This document shows positions 29,401-40,144 of a stretch of 64,000 nt of DNA, piece after piece. The stretch lies in assembly GCA_017798145.1 (NCBI GenBank), contig CP059069.1:3581226-3645225 (forward strand), given 5' to 3'. Under the pieces are notes generated by a model. It was given only the letters and a program-made list of their open reading frames with translations, did not search any database and was not told where the DNA came from. Source of the DNA: Akkermansiaceae bacterium (GTDB taxonomy: Bacteria > Verrucomicrobiota > Verrucomicrobiia > Verrucomicrobiales > Akkermansiaceae). The position numbers and the translations under genes were made by a program. Within the stretch, counting starts at the first letter, position 1, and each line of letters begins with the position of its first letter.

Positions 29401-29856
29401 GGCGGGCGGGTTGGAGTTATCGTCCTGGCCATTGGTCAGGACGGTGCCTCCAGCCAAAAGCTGCACCGTGTAGCCCTCAAAGTTGAAGGCATTCGAATAC
29501 CCGACCCTGACGGTGAGCGTGTAGTCCGAATCGGCCGCGAACGTGGCACCAAGCACCTGGGCGAGGCCTTGGCCGGCCGCGCCACCAAACACATAGCCTA
29601 CATTCGATCCCTCAGGGGCTTCCCCGGTGTAATCTGTGGCGGAAGGATTCCATACCCCCGCATCCACTCCGCCGATGACAGTCCAGCTTGCAGGAGGGCC
29701 GTCGATCTGGGTGTCCGCCACCGCGGGATTCTCGAAGCCGGGGTTCTCTATGTTGATCGGCACGGCAGCGAATGCGGCGGTGCTCCAGCCCAGCGCGGCT
29801 GCGGTTGCGAACGCGGCGAGGGATGCATGCAGTCTCAGGTATTCATTAGGTTTCAT
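26425..29856 (-). CDS. Large secreted multidomain protein with PKD and Ig-like repeats
   Basis: An 1143-aa exported protein. The signal peptide ends near AAFAAVPINI. Domains in order: an N-terminal jelly-roll-like region (INIENPGFENPAVADTQIDG), a PKD domain around residues 205-300 (ANAGGPYDVAIGGSVSLDGS, YEWDLDNDGDFD), two related segments with GQLGILDLNANGGINP / GQLGLLDIVNANGGINP, two Ig-like repeats (YTVSFDEGIAPKTLDAGDFE and YTVTFDKGVKSGTVGTDDFE), and a C-terminal region GLATGIEWVVGGNPTDG seen in many verrucomicrobial secreted proteins. It is rich in Asp, Thr and Gly and nearly Cys-free. Likely surface or extracellular adhesion; no catalytic motif seen. Confidence 0.8.
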   Translation of the reverse strand: MKPNEYLRLHASLAAFATAAALGWSTAAFAAVPINIENPGFENPAVADTQIDGPPASWTVIGGVDAGVWNPSATDYTGEAPEGSNVGYVFGGAAGQGLAQVLGATFAADSDYTLTVRVGYSNAFNFEGYTVQLLAGGTVLTNGQDDNSNPPAQGTFTTSTVSYVYNAADAALVGQPLEIRLLTKALVGGGETDFDDVQLTVALGTPVANAGGPYDVAIGGSVSLDGSASSPSDGQTITTYEWDLDNDGDFDELITGATPTAISYADLQTTYGMSVGANTIKLRVTDDSSPTPKTSIAEGTVNIAAPLGGQLGILDLNANGGINPNTGEAWKVGDRYRLAFYTDGTTRTESNDPQFYYDFVDSEAAKVTALQGSYWAPMITLNLDSNFPDASAPLRTVKEFSGTTDLTGGSGVGGAGDPVYAMDGTTCIARNNADIWNSWSNPFDNNNTLRLAAGTTNKDSSGNDVVASQSVYYSPFLNQFGLGDSANVHGANCVTGCDSAGNTTRPMGKSADTNPNDTSYGSSNANNPGRVWNRFGTTTTTANRMYAISYPLTVVDLADSVSPSLSSIVDDKGGSDVLLNAGPVVYTVSFDEGIAPKTLDAGDFENAGTATATIDLVRPTFTSNGSFEVKVTPTGAGTLVLQLAAGAVVTDLNGNPLDTATAIPDDTTLNVIDDSAPPVLVSIDDNVSGAPIVATKFSTPTYTVTFDKGVKSGTVGTDDFENGGTAGVTIDSVSATGNPAVYEVVVTTSSAGSLILQIAAGAVIEDLSGNFLETTSALPDDTAITVNPAPELAGQLGLLDIVNANGGINPATGLAWAQGDTYRIIFITSTQRPADSTDIADYNSFVQGVANAAGYGAVNWTAIGSTLTVDAIDNTNTTGTGVGIFNIKNVKIADSYEDFWDGSLDAGINYDETGNLFPDFTNVATGTDPTGVATAVINAAGGATTPQVLGGDDATTPAIQYGRSHFSDGRWTQSFNGAATSGYNFYALSEELTVLGTGTPPPGYAGWAGGFPGLSNTSADLDFDNGGLATGIEWVVGGNPTDGNDDPGLAPTIDNTTDPDFLIFTFRRTDAANADANTAIAVEHGTGLSGWTDAVHDGTNVIIETTDDGFDTAVDRVVVKLRRSALSSDGKIFARLKVVVTIP

Positions 29857-30126
29857 GTTATGTGTATCGATTGGATTTCGAGGTTATGTTTTCAGGGATT
29901 CCGCACTCATGGCTTTTCGCAAAAAAGCATTATAAATGAACATCAATCTCAGTACAGCGAGTGGGACACCCTCATGGCAAGACAAATCCTCCGAAACGGT
30001 TTCAGGGCGGCTTCGGAGCCCCGGATTACCGTCCCAATGGGCGCCAGAGGGCAAGAACGGCTGCGACTGCATGAAAGAGACTCAGCCGCTTGCTCCGTAA
30101 GCTCATCCGTCTCCACCAATATCCCT

Positions 30127-32013
30127 ATGATTCCACTACGCATGCTAACCGCAATCGCTCTTGCGACAGCTTCCATTGCAACCCACGCCACGGCCAAGGA
30201 GGTGGTTGAAATCCCGCTCAATGGCCGCGGCACGGCGTTGCTCGGGAAGTATTCCGGGGAGCTGGAATCGCTGCGTTCGTCAGTGCTTGCTTCTGTGCCG
30301 GCGGTTGAGGAGGCGAAAAAGACCCGCTTCCAGGAAGCCCGCGCGAAATGGAACGGGCTGACCCAACCCAATGACGAAACCCCGCCCGCCGAGCGGAAGG
30401 CTTTGGAGGAGCTGAGGGATCGGACGCAGGCCGAGGGCATTGAAGCGGCATCCGCGCTGCTGGCCGATCTCAGCCCTTTTCTTTCCTCGGATGCGCTGGA
30501 TTCGAAGCTGATTCGCATTGCCGTGCTCACCCACGCCACCCCTCGCGGGCTTGCCGAGTTCGCCCAAAAAGGTGCCGCACAGGAGAAACTCCTGGAAACG
30601 CTTTTCGCCGACGAGGGGCTGATGCGGCAGGTGCTTGAGGCGGGTGGTGCCAACGGCGGGGCGTATGGGGAAATGATGCAGGTTTACTCCGCGATCCTTG
30701 CCAAGAGCGAGCGGGCACGCGAGGTGGGAAGCATCTTCCAGAGGCTGGCCCTCGGCACCGCGATCCATATGCCATGGCAGGGTGGGAAACCGGCGGCCGG
30801 TGTGCACGGTATCGTATACCGCACACAATATGATATCGATCAGGTCGAACGCTACCTCCACTACGAAAAGGCCTACCTGGACGGCGAGCTGGACGCCGCT
30901 TTCCCCGACTTCAATACCTGGGAATGCCGCTTCATCACCGATTCCGAATACAGCAACGAGGATCTGACCTGGATGCGCCAAATGATGCGCACCTACCGCC
31001 CCGACCAGATCACCACCGAAGACATGAAATGGCGCTACGTCCGCATCATCAAGGATGACGTCCCCTACTGCAGCACCACGCACGACCCATCGATCGGATC
31101 TCCGGCGCAGGAGCAGATCGCCCTAGGCGGAATCTGCGGGCGGCGTGCCTTCCTCGGGCGTCTCTCCACCCGCGCCTTCGGCATCCCGACGCGCGCCTCG
31201 ACACAAAGCGGGCATGCCGCGATGAGCCGCTGGACGCCCGATGGCTGGGTTGTCGTCCTGGGTGCATGGTGGAGCCAGGCATGGTGCGGGCCGCAGGGTG
31301 GGCTCGACTTCCTGCTCGATTCGCAGGCCCGCGAGTTCGGGGACGAATACCAGATCGTGCGACGCGCCCAGTGGATCGGCGATGCCTTGGGCGAGGATGA
31401 CGTGGACATCGGCCATGGCAAATTTGGCAAGGGCGGCGGGTTCTGGGACGGCCTCGCATTCGTGAAGAAGCAGCTCATCGTCAAAAAGGCCGAGGTCGAG
31501 GCGCTCGAACTGGTCGGCGGCATGAAGCTCGGCGAATCCGACGAACTGATCGGCGACGAGGAAGGCGAAGACATCGAGATCCCCGATGCGGACAAGGAGA
31601 TCAAGGTGGCGGACGACGGCACGATCAAGATCCCTGCCGTCGCGTGCTACTCGCCGCGCAAGAGCTCGGATCGCGTCCTGTTCCTGAAGAGCTGGGATGA
31701 AGGTTACCAGCTCCACTACAGCCGTCTCGGCCAGCGACCGGAGCTTTTCAAATACAACATCGAGGTGCCGGCGGAGGGGGAATACGAACTCACTGCGGAG
31801 GTGGCCACCGTATCGCTGAACCTCGAGGTGCTTGTCAGGGCCAACCGCGACGATCCTGCCCCATACGCCATCCCCTACACCAAGGGGATGTGGGCGGAAT
31901 CCAAACCCATGAGGCTGAAACTCTCTGAGGGACGCAACCTAATCAGCGTCACCGCACGCACGCCGAACCGCGGGGTGAGCATCAGGAACTGGCTTCTCAA
32001 GCCGGTGAAGTGA
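30127..32013 (+). CDS. Secreted transglutaminase-like protein
   Basis: The frame is open far upstream, antisense to the secreted-protein gene, but the signal peptide MLTAIALATASIATHATA marks the start region; ATG codons at 30127 and 30142 are both possible. The ~630-aa protein has a helical N-terminal half and a transglutaminase-like core with GGICGRRAFLGRLSTRAFGI (Cys), SGHAAMSRW (His) and DGWVVVLGAWW, the Cys-His-Asp arrangement of that fold. The C-terminal ~150 residues look like a beta-sandwich. It is followed 36 bp later by another exported protein, likely in the same operon. Substrate unknown. Confidence 0.75.
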   Translation: MIPLRMLTAIALATASIATHATAKEVVEIPLNGRGTALLGKYSGELESLRSSVLASVPAVEEAKKTRFQEARAKWNGLTQPNDETPPAERKALEELRDRTQAEGIEAASALLADLSPFLSSDALDSKLIRIAVLTHATPRGLAEFAQKGAAQEKLLETLFADEGLMRQVLEAGGANGGAYGEMMQVYSAILAKSERAREVGSIFQRLALGTAIHMPWQGGKPAAGVHGIVYRTQYDIDQVERYLHYEKAYLDGELDAAFPDFNTWECRFITDSEYSNEDLTWMRQMMRTYRPDQITTEDMKWRYVRIIKDDVPYCSTTHDPSIGSPAQEQIALGGICGRRAFLGRLSTRAFGIPTRASTQSGHAAMSRWTPDGWVVVLGAWWSQAWCGPQGGLDFLLDSQAREFGDEYQIVRRAQWIGDALGEDDVDIGHGKFGKGGGFWDGLAFVKKQLIVKKAEVEALELVGGMKLGESDELIGDEEGEDIEIPDADKEIKVADDGTIKIPAVACYSPRKSSDRVLFLKSWDEGYQLHYSRLGQRPELFKYNIEVPAEGEYELTAEVATVSLNLEVLVRANRDDPAPYAIPYTKGMWAESKPMRLKLSEGRNLISVTARTPNRGVSIRNWLLKPVK

Positions 32014-32049
32014 GCTGCCTGCCAAAGGTTTATCCAAACTCGAACCCCC

Positions 32050-34723
32050 ATGAAGAAACGCTTCGCCCATGCCCGCACCCTTTTCCTGGGAGCCATCTGC
32101 CTGACAATCTCCGGTCTTCTCACCCCGGATGCGGCCGCGCAGGACACGATCTCCAGGCAAACCATCGCCGAACTCGACAAGGCGCTGGCAACCGCCAAGG
32201 AGGGCACGTCGGAAGCGCGCCAGCGGCTTGCCATCCGCCGGGTGATCCGGGACGCGGAGAAACTCGTCGAGGGCCATGCCGATTCGCCGAGCCGTTTCCA
32301 TGCGCTCGGTTTCCAGTTCCGCGCCTACCAGCAACTCATCGCCCTCGATGACGATACGGAGCACCGGAAAGCCCTTCTCGCCACCGCCCGCGAGCTGGCC
32401 AAGGCACCTGATGACCTCGCCGAGCTGCGCCTTGAGGCGGATCTTCTCCTTTCACAGGCGGATCTTGCCAAACAAGGTGCAAATGCCGAAACCCGCGCCG
32501 GGGCGCTCCGCCCGTTTGTCGCCCGCTATGTTGATACCCCGGTCGGGGCGAAGGTGCTGCGCCTTGCAATGGTCATGGCCCTTGAGCTCGGCGACAACAA
32601 GCTCGTAACCGACCTCCAGGAAATGATCGAGGAGCGCTATGCCGGCGATCTCGACATGATCGCCTTCCAGCGCGACAAGCTCGGCGGGCAGGTCTTCGGG
32701 GCACCGTTCACCGGCACCTTTGAGAACTCCCAGGGCAAGATGCTCCGTTACCCCATGGATGCGCTCGGGCATTCCACCCTATGCCTTTTCTGGTCCAAGG
32801 AAGATGGCGGCGAGGAAATGATCAAGGGCATCGCCGCCGCCTATGTGGAGAAAAAAGAGGAACTCGCGGGACGCCTTGAGATCGTCAGCTTCAATCTCGA
32901 TGAGCTGCCAGACGCCGGCGAATCTTTGGTGCGCGGGCTCGGGGTGGACTGGCAGGTGCTGCGCCTGCCCGGTGGCAGGGAAAACCCGATCTACGAACCC
33001 TACGTGAGATCCGACCCACGGATACTAACCGTGAGCCCCACCGGATACACCGCCATGATCATGTCCGGATCGGAGCGAAAGAGAACGAATTCCGAGGGCG
33101 TGCCGGATTACGGGCGCATGTTCGAATCGACGCTTGCAAGGCAGTGGACCCAGCCGCGTTACGTCGAGCAGCTTTCCTCGCTGATGGCCGGCGATTTTCT
33201 GATCCTGGATCCCGAGGGTGGGATGGATCCTGCCATGCCCCCCGAAATCAAGGCGCTGGCCGACGCCAAGCCCCTGGCCCGCAACGCGGCGTGTGTGCCC
33301 GAGGAAACGCTGAAAGCGATCCAGGACAGCTTCGCCGCCCCTCCCATGCGCTACCGCCTCGCCCATTCAGAGATCCGCGAGGGCTACGCGAAAGCTGCCG
33401 GGCTTTGCCGCAAGGCCATCGCGGAACATGCTGATGCACCGGATCTCTGGATCGTCCGCAACCGCCTCATGGTTGCCCTGCTGGGGCTCTGGAAAACCGA
33501 CGTGGACCTGGCACATCTCGAGCAGGCGATCGCCGAAGCGAAGACGGCGTTGGCGGCGGGTTACCCGCCGGGCTGTGATGTCATCGCCCGCTTCTGCCTC
33601 GCCCGCGAGGCACTCCGCCAACCGGAAGCGGACACCCGCCTGGTCATCGGCAAACTGCAGGAAGAAACCGGCGGCGCAGCGGCGCCGGTAAACTCTCGCC
33701 GCCGCGGCTCTGCTCTCGCTCGAAGTCGCGGATCGGAAGGGCTTCGAGAAATACCGCGCAACGATCATCAAAGACCACACCGAAAGCCCGATGATGTGGG
33801 CATTCAGCGCATTCCTCCTCGATCGCTACCATCGTTACTGGCTGTTCCAGGTTCCCTTCACGGCAGGTTGGTCCTACGGGCGCAGGGAAGCCTATTTCCT
33901 CAGCAAAGGAGACACCGAGGAGGCTCATCGCATACTTCAGACGGAGCTGAATGCAGCCGACGGCAAGCCGCTGCGCATCCCCCGTGACCTGGACAGCGAA
34001 TTCACCCTGATCCATTTCACCGCTCCGCCGCCATGGAGCAAGACCCGGGATGACGGCTTGCCGCCATCACCGGAACGTACGGTGAAATCCCTCGTCGATT
34101 TTGCGGCAACCCGTCCGAATGGGGATGTAAAGGTTCTGCTCGCAAGCTTCGGAGGGGATCCCGCTGTCATCCGTGCGGAATTGCTCGCCAGCCGGAGCAA
34201 GCTGGACTGTTCCGTCCTTTCCGTCCCGGGAGGACTGGGCAACCCGCTTGTCCACCGGCTCGGCATTTTGTCCGAAGACACCGATTCCAACAGCGTGTTG
34301 CTCGATAAGGACGGGCGCATCCTGTCGGCCGTTTCCGGCCTGGTCAGAAGCAAGAATGGCAACCCCCTGGGCAACGTGGTGACATGCCAGGATGAGCGGT
34401 TGGTTGGCGCCGCACTCGAGAGGGGCGATATCGAAAAAGCCAAGGCATACATCATGGCGCTGGCCCCACACTTCGATCCCGATGCCGTTGATGACAAGGG
34501 CAGGAAACTCAAGGCACCTACCTATGACCTGCCCCACCTGCGTGCCCGTGCCCGGGTTTACCTGGCGCTCGGTGAATTGGATCTCGCCCTCGCCGACGCC
34601 CAGGAAGCCGTCCAGCGCCAGCTCGGCACCGATGGCGGCATGAGCCTTCGCACCGACGAGCTCGACGAAACTGAAGCGCTGCGCGACACCATCCTCGGCA
34701 AGCTCAAGGAAGCGGAGAAGTAG
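32050..34723 (+). pseudogene. Exported thioredoxin-like/TPR protein, broken by a frameshift
   Basis: Two frames form one gene. The first (from 32050, signal peptide MKKRFAHARTLFLGAICL) encodes helical repeats, a thioredoxin-like domain (STLCLFWSKEDGGEEMIKG, VDWQVLRLPGG) and more helices up to IGKLQEETGGAAAP. At about 33680-33695 the protein sense moves to the +1 frame, where TLAAAALLSLEVADRKGFEK leads into a second thioredoxin-like part and a TPR-like end (LALGELDLALADAQEAV), stopping at 34723. Without the shift the first frame makes ~108 nonsense residues to 33987. One missing base explains it; sequencing error versus real mutation cannot be told here. Confidence 0.8.
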
Positions 34724-34759
34724 CGTGGCGAAGGCAGGATCCGCCCGCCATTTCCCGGG

Positions 34760-36160
34760 TCAGATCCCGAAGACCTTGCCGATCGCGCCGAACACCCCTT
34801 CCCAGAGGCGTGCGGCCGGATTGCGCCGGCCACCGCTGACCTGCTGCTGGATGACTTGGCCGGAGCCTTGGAAAAAATCGTCGAAGAGGGCGTTTTTTCC
34901 GCGGATGTAGGCGACGAATGTCTCGGCGCGCCTCGGGGAATAATTCAGGTGCGGGCTGAATGCGGCGGTGAGGTGGCTGTTGACACGGCGCCCCGGCAGA
35001 TCCGGCGAGACATCCTCCACCTGCACCCCGCGCTGTGCGGAAAACACCAGCTTCGCCGGACCATCGACCATGAGGTAGCGGAAGCGGAGGTTCACCCAGG
35101 AATGGAGTTTCCGGAAAACCCACTTCGAGCGTATCCTCGGCGGCTGGCCGAGGGGATGGGAGACGGCGACGAGGTAGTGCGGACGGAAGACCATGGATTT
35201 CCCTTCCGGGATCGAGACCACGGCCAGCTCCTCGGTGGCGTTCTCCTGGGTGGAAAGCGTGATCTGGCCCGGCTCCGCGCCGATGTTGCGGATCTGCGTG
35301 AGGACATACAGGCCGGCGGCGATGCTTGATAGCGGATAGTGCCAGTCCATCAGCCACTTGGTTTTCTTTTCGAAATTCCCCATCGAGCCCTGCAGGTAAT
35401 CGACCTTGGTCATCATCACCTCGTTCTCCGCGAGGGAAATTCGCTGCGCGGGATGGCTCGGGGTTGCCGTGATCTCGCCGGAGCCGGGGACATCGGAGCC
35501 CAGCAGGATGGGCGCGGAGGATTGCGCCAGAGGGGCGATGACGTAGTAGGCGAGCAGTTTCCAGAGAAAAGGGATGAGGATGAGCGCGGCCAGGATCATC
35601 AGGGCGTTTAGGGCGAGCTGGCGGAATTGGTTGCGCATCAGCGAGTCCAGGGCAGCCCGCATCCCCTTGATCTCGCCGAGCTGCTTTTCCTTCTCATCGC
35701 GCAAAAGCTCCCGGCGTTTCAGTTCCTCCTCGGACTCGCCGCCCTCGATGCGGAGCTGCCGCTTGTCCTGCGCCAAGGCGCTGATCTCGCCCAGCAGCCG
35801 CTTTTCCTTCGCATCGATGCGCCTTTTCTCCGCCTCGATCTCATCCTTGCGGAAAAGGTTCATCACCTTCTCCAACCACTCCTCCATCGCCTTCCGTTTC
35901 TCATCGAGCTCCCGGAGCTCCTGCGTGCGCCTGTCGATCTCCTCGCCCATGCCCTTCGCGCGTTCCGCCAGTTCCCCGACCAGGGCGCGGCTCTCGCTCA
36001 GCTCCGCGATGGCCTTCTCCAGCTCCTTCTCATGGTATCTGACCACCATGGGCGGCACCACCTTGATCACGAAAATCCCCAGCAGGAGGGCAAGGATCAC
36101 CAGATAGATGACCATTTTCCCGGCCAGCCATGTGATGAGTTGTGCGATGATGCGCGCCAT
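34760..36160 (-). CDS. Coiled-coil inner-membrane protein with C-terminal beta domain
   Basis: A 466-aa protein. Helix 1 is at about residues 17-38 (VIYLVILALLLGIFVIKVV), followed by ~120 residues of charged coiled coil (ELEKAIAELSESRALVGEL), helix 2 at about 185-210 (ALNALMILAALILIPFLWKL), and a ~250-residue C-terminal beta-rich domain ending with GSGQVIQQQVSGGRRNPAAR. The C-terminal part loosely recalls AIM24/TerD-like domains, but I cannot confirm this. It is the last ordinary gene before the CRISPR array, transcribed away from it. Confidence 0.6.
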   Translation of the reverse strand: MARIIAQLITWLAGKMVIYLVILALLLGIFVIKVVPPMVVRYHEKELEKAIAELSESRALVGELAERAKGMGEEIDRRTQELRELDEKRKAMEEWLEKVMNLFRKDEIEAEKRRIDAKEKRLLGEISALAQDKRQLRIEGGESEEELKRRELLRDEKEKQLGEIKGMRAALDSLMRNQFRQLALNALMILAALILIPFLWKLLAYYVIAPLAQSSAPILLGSDVPGSGEITATPSHPAQRISLAENEVMMTKVDYLQGSMGNFEKKTKWLMDWHYPLSSIAAGLYVLTQIRNIGAEPGQITLSTQENATEELAVVSIPEGKSMVFRPHYLVAVSHPLGQPPRIRSKWVFRKLHSWVNLRFRYLMVDGPAKLVFSAQRGVQVEDVSPDLPGRRVNSHLTAAFSPHLNYSPRRAETFVAYIRGKNALFDDFFQGSGQVIQQQVSGGRRNPAARLWEGVFGAIGKVFGI

Positions 36161-36336
36161 TTCCCCTTGGGTTTACGATATCAGCCCGGGGGCGGCAACA
36201 ACAGCGCCTTCCGCCTCCACAGCCAGCGCAACTATCAAGGGGAGCCAAACCATGTCAAGCGAGGGCGGGGCGGTTTCCTTGCTGGAACCATGCTTCATTC
36301 GGATCGCGCGCCCCGCTCATGGCTCTCAGCATCCTC

Positions 36337-39300
36337 CCGTCTCAAGCTCTTCCACATCGCGGGAACTGCGGCAATCTCCACGTTAGACACGCGCAGGAGC
36401 ATTCCTACCGTCTCAAGCTCTTCCACATCGCGGGAACTGCGGCAATATCACCTTCATTGTCCAGGACTCAGAAACCCTGCCGTCTCAAGCTCTTCCACAT
36501 CGCGGGAACTGCGGCGCAAGAGCCGAGCAACCATAAAACGCATTACTGCCCCGTCTCAAGCTCTTCCACATCGCGGGAACTGCGGCGATTTCCTGCTCCT
36601 TGGTCATCCCCTTCTCCCCCCGCCGTCTCAAGCTCTTCCACATCGCGGGAACTGCGGCCCCTTCTGCGGTCGATGTGGGGTCAGCTTGGAACGCCGTCTC
36701 AAGCTCTTCCACATCGCGGGAACTGCGGCCAGGAGGGGAACCATGGCTGAAAATGCCACGATATGCCGTCTCAAGCTCTTCCACATCGCGGGAACTGCGG
36801 CCTTTCGATCCGGCTTGGTGTTTCTCCCTCAATGTACCGTCTCAAGCTCTTCCACATCGCGGGAACTGCGGCCGCCAAAGCTCTCGACGATGTGGCGTGC
36901 TGTCGTGCCGTCTCAAGCTCTTCCACATCGCGGGAACTGCGGCGAACTCATGCTCATCAGACTTGGCTATCACATCGCTCCGTCTCAAGCTCTTCCACAT
37001 CGCGGGAACTGCGGCGGACGGAAACCTTGTCTCCCTTCCTAGCTGCATCGCCGTCTCAAGCTCTTCCACATCGCGGGAACTGCGGCCAGATCGCTCATGG
37101 TCAGATGCGTTTCCGGAAACTCCGTCTCAAGCTCTTCCACATCGCGGGAACTGCGGCCAGATCGCTCATGGTCAGATGCGTTTCCGGAAACTCCGTCTCA
37201 AGCTCTTCCACATCGCGGGAACTGCGGCGCTTTCAGCCTCTTCCTTCAGCTGCTTTGGCGTTCCCGTCTCAAGCTCTTCCACATCGCGGGAACTGCGGCC
37301 GTTTTGAAGCATGTCGAGAACGGCACAAGATATGCCGTCTCAAGCTCTTCCACATCGCGGGAACTGCGGCTGCGAGCGAGGGAAAGACCCCGCAGGAGGT
37401 TATCCCGTCTCAAGCTCTTCCACATCGCGGGAACTGCGGCTCAAATCCTTCCGGTTTCCTCTTCCATGCGTCGATCCGTCTCAAGCTCTTCCACATCGCG
37501 GGAACTGCGGCTTCCTGGACAACGCCCTTGAAGGCATACTTGAATTCCGTCTCAAGCTCTTCCACATCGCGGGAACTGCGGCCGGCATCCAGATCACGGA
37601 ATCGCTTTCCCCCTCGCCGTCTCAAGCTCTTCCACATCGCGGGAACTGCGGCTGCGAGCGAGGGAAAGACCCCGCAGGAGGTTATCCCGTCTCAAGCTCT
37701 TCCACATCGCGGGAACTGCGGCTCAAATCCTTCCGGTTTCCTCTTCCATGCGTCGATCCGTCTCAAGCTCTTCCACATCGCGGGAACTGCGGCTGCAGAC
37801 TTTCACATGATCGCGGATGCCCTCCGCACGCCGTCTCAAGCTCTTCCACATCGCGGGAACTGCGGCCGGTCTGCATCCGGCGGACGGATCGCAGATCCTT
37901 CCGTCTCAAGCTCTTCCACATCGCGGGAACTGCGGCGCAAGGGCGTTGTTCTTGTTTTGGAGGGACTGCTGCCGTCTCAAGCTCTTCCACATCGCGGGAA
38001 CTGCGGCCATTTCCTCATGAGCGAATCTTCGGGGTGCGGGCACCGTCTCAAGCTCTTCCACATCGCGGGAACTGCGGCCGCACGGGGCGTGATCTGCTCC
38101 TCCCCTTTGTAGACCGTCTCAAGCTCTTCCACATCGCGGGAACTGCGGCCGACTCGGATATTTCACCAAGTTCGTCCGCAACCAGCCGTCTCAAGCTCTT
38201 CCACATCGCGGGAACTGCGGCCATGCTCCGCACCGATTGCATCCGCCTGCTGCAACCGTCTCAAGCTCTTCCACATCGCGGGAACTGCGGCGGCTGTGCC
38301 CGGAACGAAGTCCAACACCACGGTTGCCGTCTCAAGCTCTTCCACATCGCGGGAACTGCGGCGCGCAGCTTCTCCCCAAACTGGTGAAGTCATACTCCCC
38401 GTCTCAAGCTCTTCCACATCGCGGGAACTGCGGCGACGGCGGCTATCTCGCTCACCCAATTCACGGCCCCGTCTCAAGCTCTTCCACATCGCGGGAACTG
38501 CGGCCCAACGTGGTATGCCGAGATGGTGGCCGCTGTCGACCGTCTCAAGCTCTTCCACATCGCGGGAACTGCGGCCATGGGAAAGGGAAGTAGAGTCCGA
38601 GCGGAGTCTTCCGTCTCAAGCTCTTCCACATCGCGGGAACTGCGGCCCTGATTCTCTACGTTCTTTGCCGATATCCTGGACCCGTCTCAAGCTCTTCCAC
38701 ATCGCGGGAACTGCGGCCGCGACGATTAACGAGAACCTACACCTTGCCGATGGGCCGTCTCAAGCTCTTCCACATCGCGGGAACTGCGGCAGCGTTGGGT
38801 GCGGGCGGGTGAGGGGGAGGCGCTGCCGTCTCAAGCTCTTCCACATCGCGGGAACTGCGGCCGATTATGAAAGATTCGTCAAGATCGGTGAACTCCGTCT
38901 CAAGCTCTTCCACATCGCGGGAACTGCGGCTTAATGACCCCGCGGGCTATCGCATCAGCAACGATCCGTCTCAAGCTCTTCCACATCGCGGGAACTGCGG
39001 CTCAGCCGATGCGGTTGCGATGGAGGCGATACCCGCCCGTCTCAAGCTCTTCCACATCGCGGGAACTGCGGCTTCCGCTTCCAAAACGCTTTACCTCAAC
39101 AGCCCTTTCCGTCTCAAGCTCTTCCACATCGCGGGAACTGCGGCATACAAGGACACGCACGAAAACCGCCGCAAGCTCCATCCGTCTCAAGCTCTTCCAC
39201 ATCGCGGGAACTGCGGCCGGAGTTCAAGCGCCGCCACGATGCCGTCGCAGACCGTCTCAAGCTCTTCCACATCGCGGGAACTGCGGCGCTACAAGACCGG

Positions 39301-40144
39301 GGGATGTGCTGGCGAGGCGCTCCGTCTCAAGCTCTTCCACATCGCGGGAACTGCGGCAATCTGGAGGGTTGTATCCGATGGGGTCTTGCCGCTCCGTCTC
39401 AAGCTCTTCCACATCGCGGGAACTGCGGCACGGGGTGGGCAGCAATACGCAGCAGGATGAAACCCCGTCTCAAGCTCTTCCACATCGCGGGAACTGCGGC
39501 TCAAGGGTGTGCTGCTGGTCTGCGGTGGATGCGCGCCGTCTCAAGCTCTTCCACATCGCGGGAACTGCGGCTCGATCTTTTCTGCGGTTATTTCCCTGCC
39601 TCTGACTCCCGTCTCAAGCTCTTCCACATCGCGGGAACTGCGGCGCGTTAGCTTTCGCCGCAAGATCGGTGGTCAGATTCCGTCTCAAGCTCTTCCACAT
39701 CGCGGGAACTGCGGCCACATATTCTACTGTTCAAGCCAATAGTGCTAGCTGCCGTCTCAAGCTCTTCCACATCGCGGGAACTGCGGCGCCTCCACGGATG
39801 GTCGCAGCGAGGCGATCCTGACGCCGTCTCAAGCTCTTCCACATCGCGGGAACTGCGGCGAAGCGTTTCATATCTTAGTGGAAAGCAGTGATTCCCGTCT
39901 CAAGCTCTTCCACATCGCGGGAACTGCGGCGGCAACATGAAGGTTCAAACAAGAGCAAGGAAGAACCGTCTCAAGCTCTTCCACATCGCGGGAACTGCGG
40001 CCCCGGTTTGGAGAAGCAGGTGCCCGAGGTCGTTGTGCCGTCTCAAGCTCTTCCACATCGCGGGAACTGCGGCTCGGCGCGGGGATCGAGCTTGGCGCGG
40101 ATCTTCTCCCGTCTCAAGCTCTTCCACATCGCGGGAACTGCGGC
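36337..40144 (+). CRISPR. CRISPR array, 54 identical 36-nt repeats and 53 spacers
   Basis: On the + strand each repeat starts CCGTCTCAAGCTCTTCCA and ends CATCGCGGGAACTGCGGC. I located 54 copies, starting at 36337, 36408, 36480 and so on up to 40109, without noticing a variant, including both terminal copies. Spacers are 33-37 nt, mostly 35. Neither end has a degenerate repeat, so direction cannot be read from decay. The + orientation gives a repeat beginning (CC)GTC and ending in C, similar in style to published type V-B repeats; the reverse orientation would agree with the cas gene direction. Coordinates hold either way. Array length indicates long-term spacer uptake by the adjacent Cas4-Cas1/Cas2. 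Confidence 0.99.
37087..37757 (+). repeat. Duplicated spacers inside the array
   Basis: Spacers 11 (37087-37121) and 12 (37158-37192) are identical. The block spacer15-repeat-spacer16 (37371-37475) recurs exactly as spacer19-repeat-spacer20 (37653-37757), 282 bp away. This indicates recombination between repeats, not independent acquisition. Confidence 0.95.

Noticed and set aside
28744-30126. Forward frame continuous with the transglutaminase-like gene, extending its N-terminus by over 450 codons
   Set aside because: It is antisense to the secreted-protein gene and the signal peptide at 30127-30180 marks the true start.
36161-36336. Left flank of the array as a classical AT-rich leader
   Set aside because: It is GC-rich and shows no promoter-like or repeat-derived sequence, though it cannot be excluded as leader.
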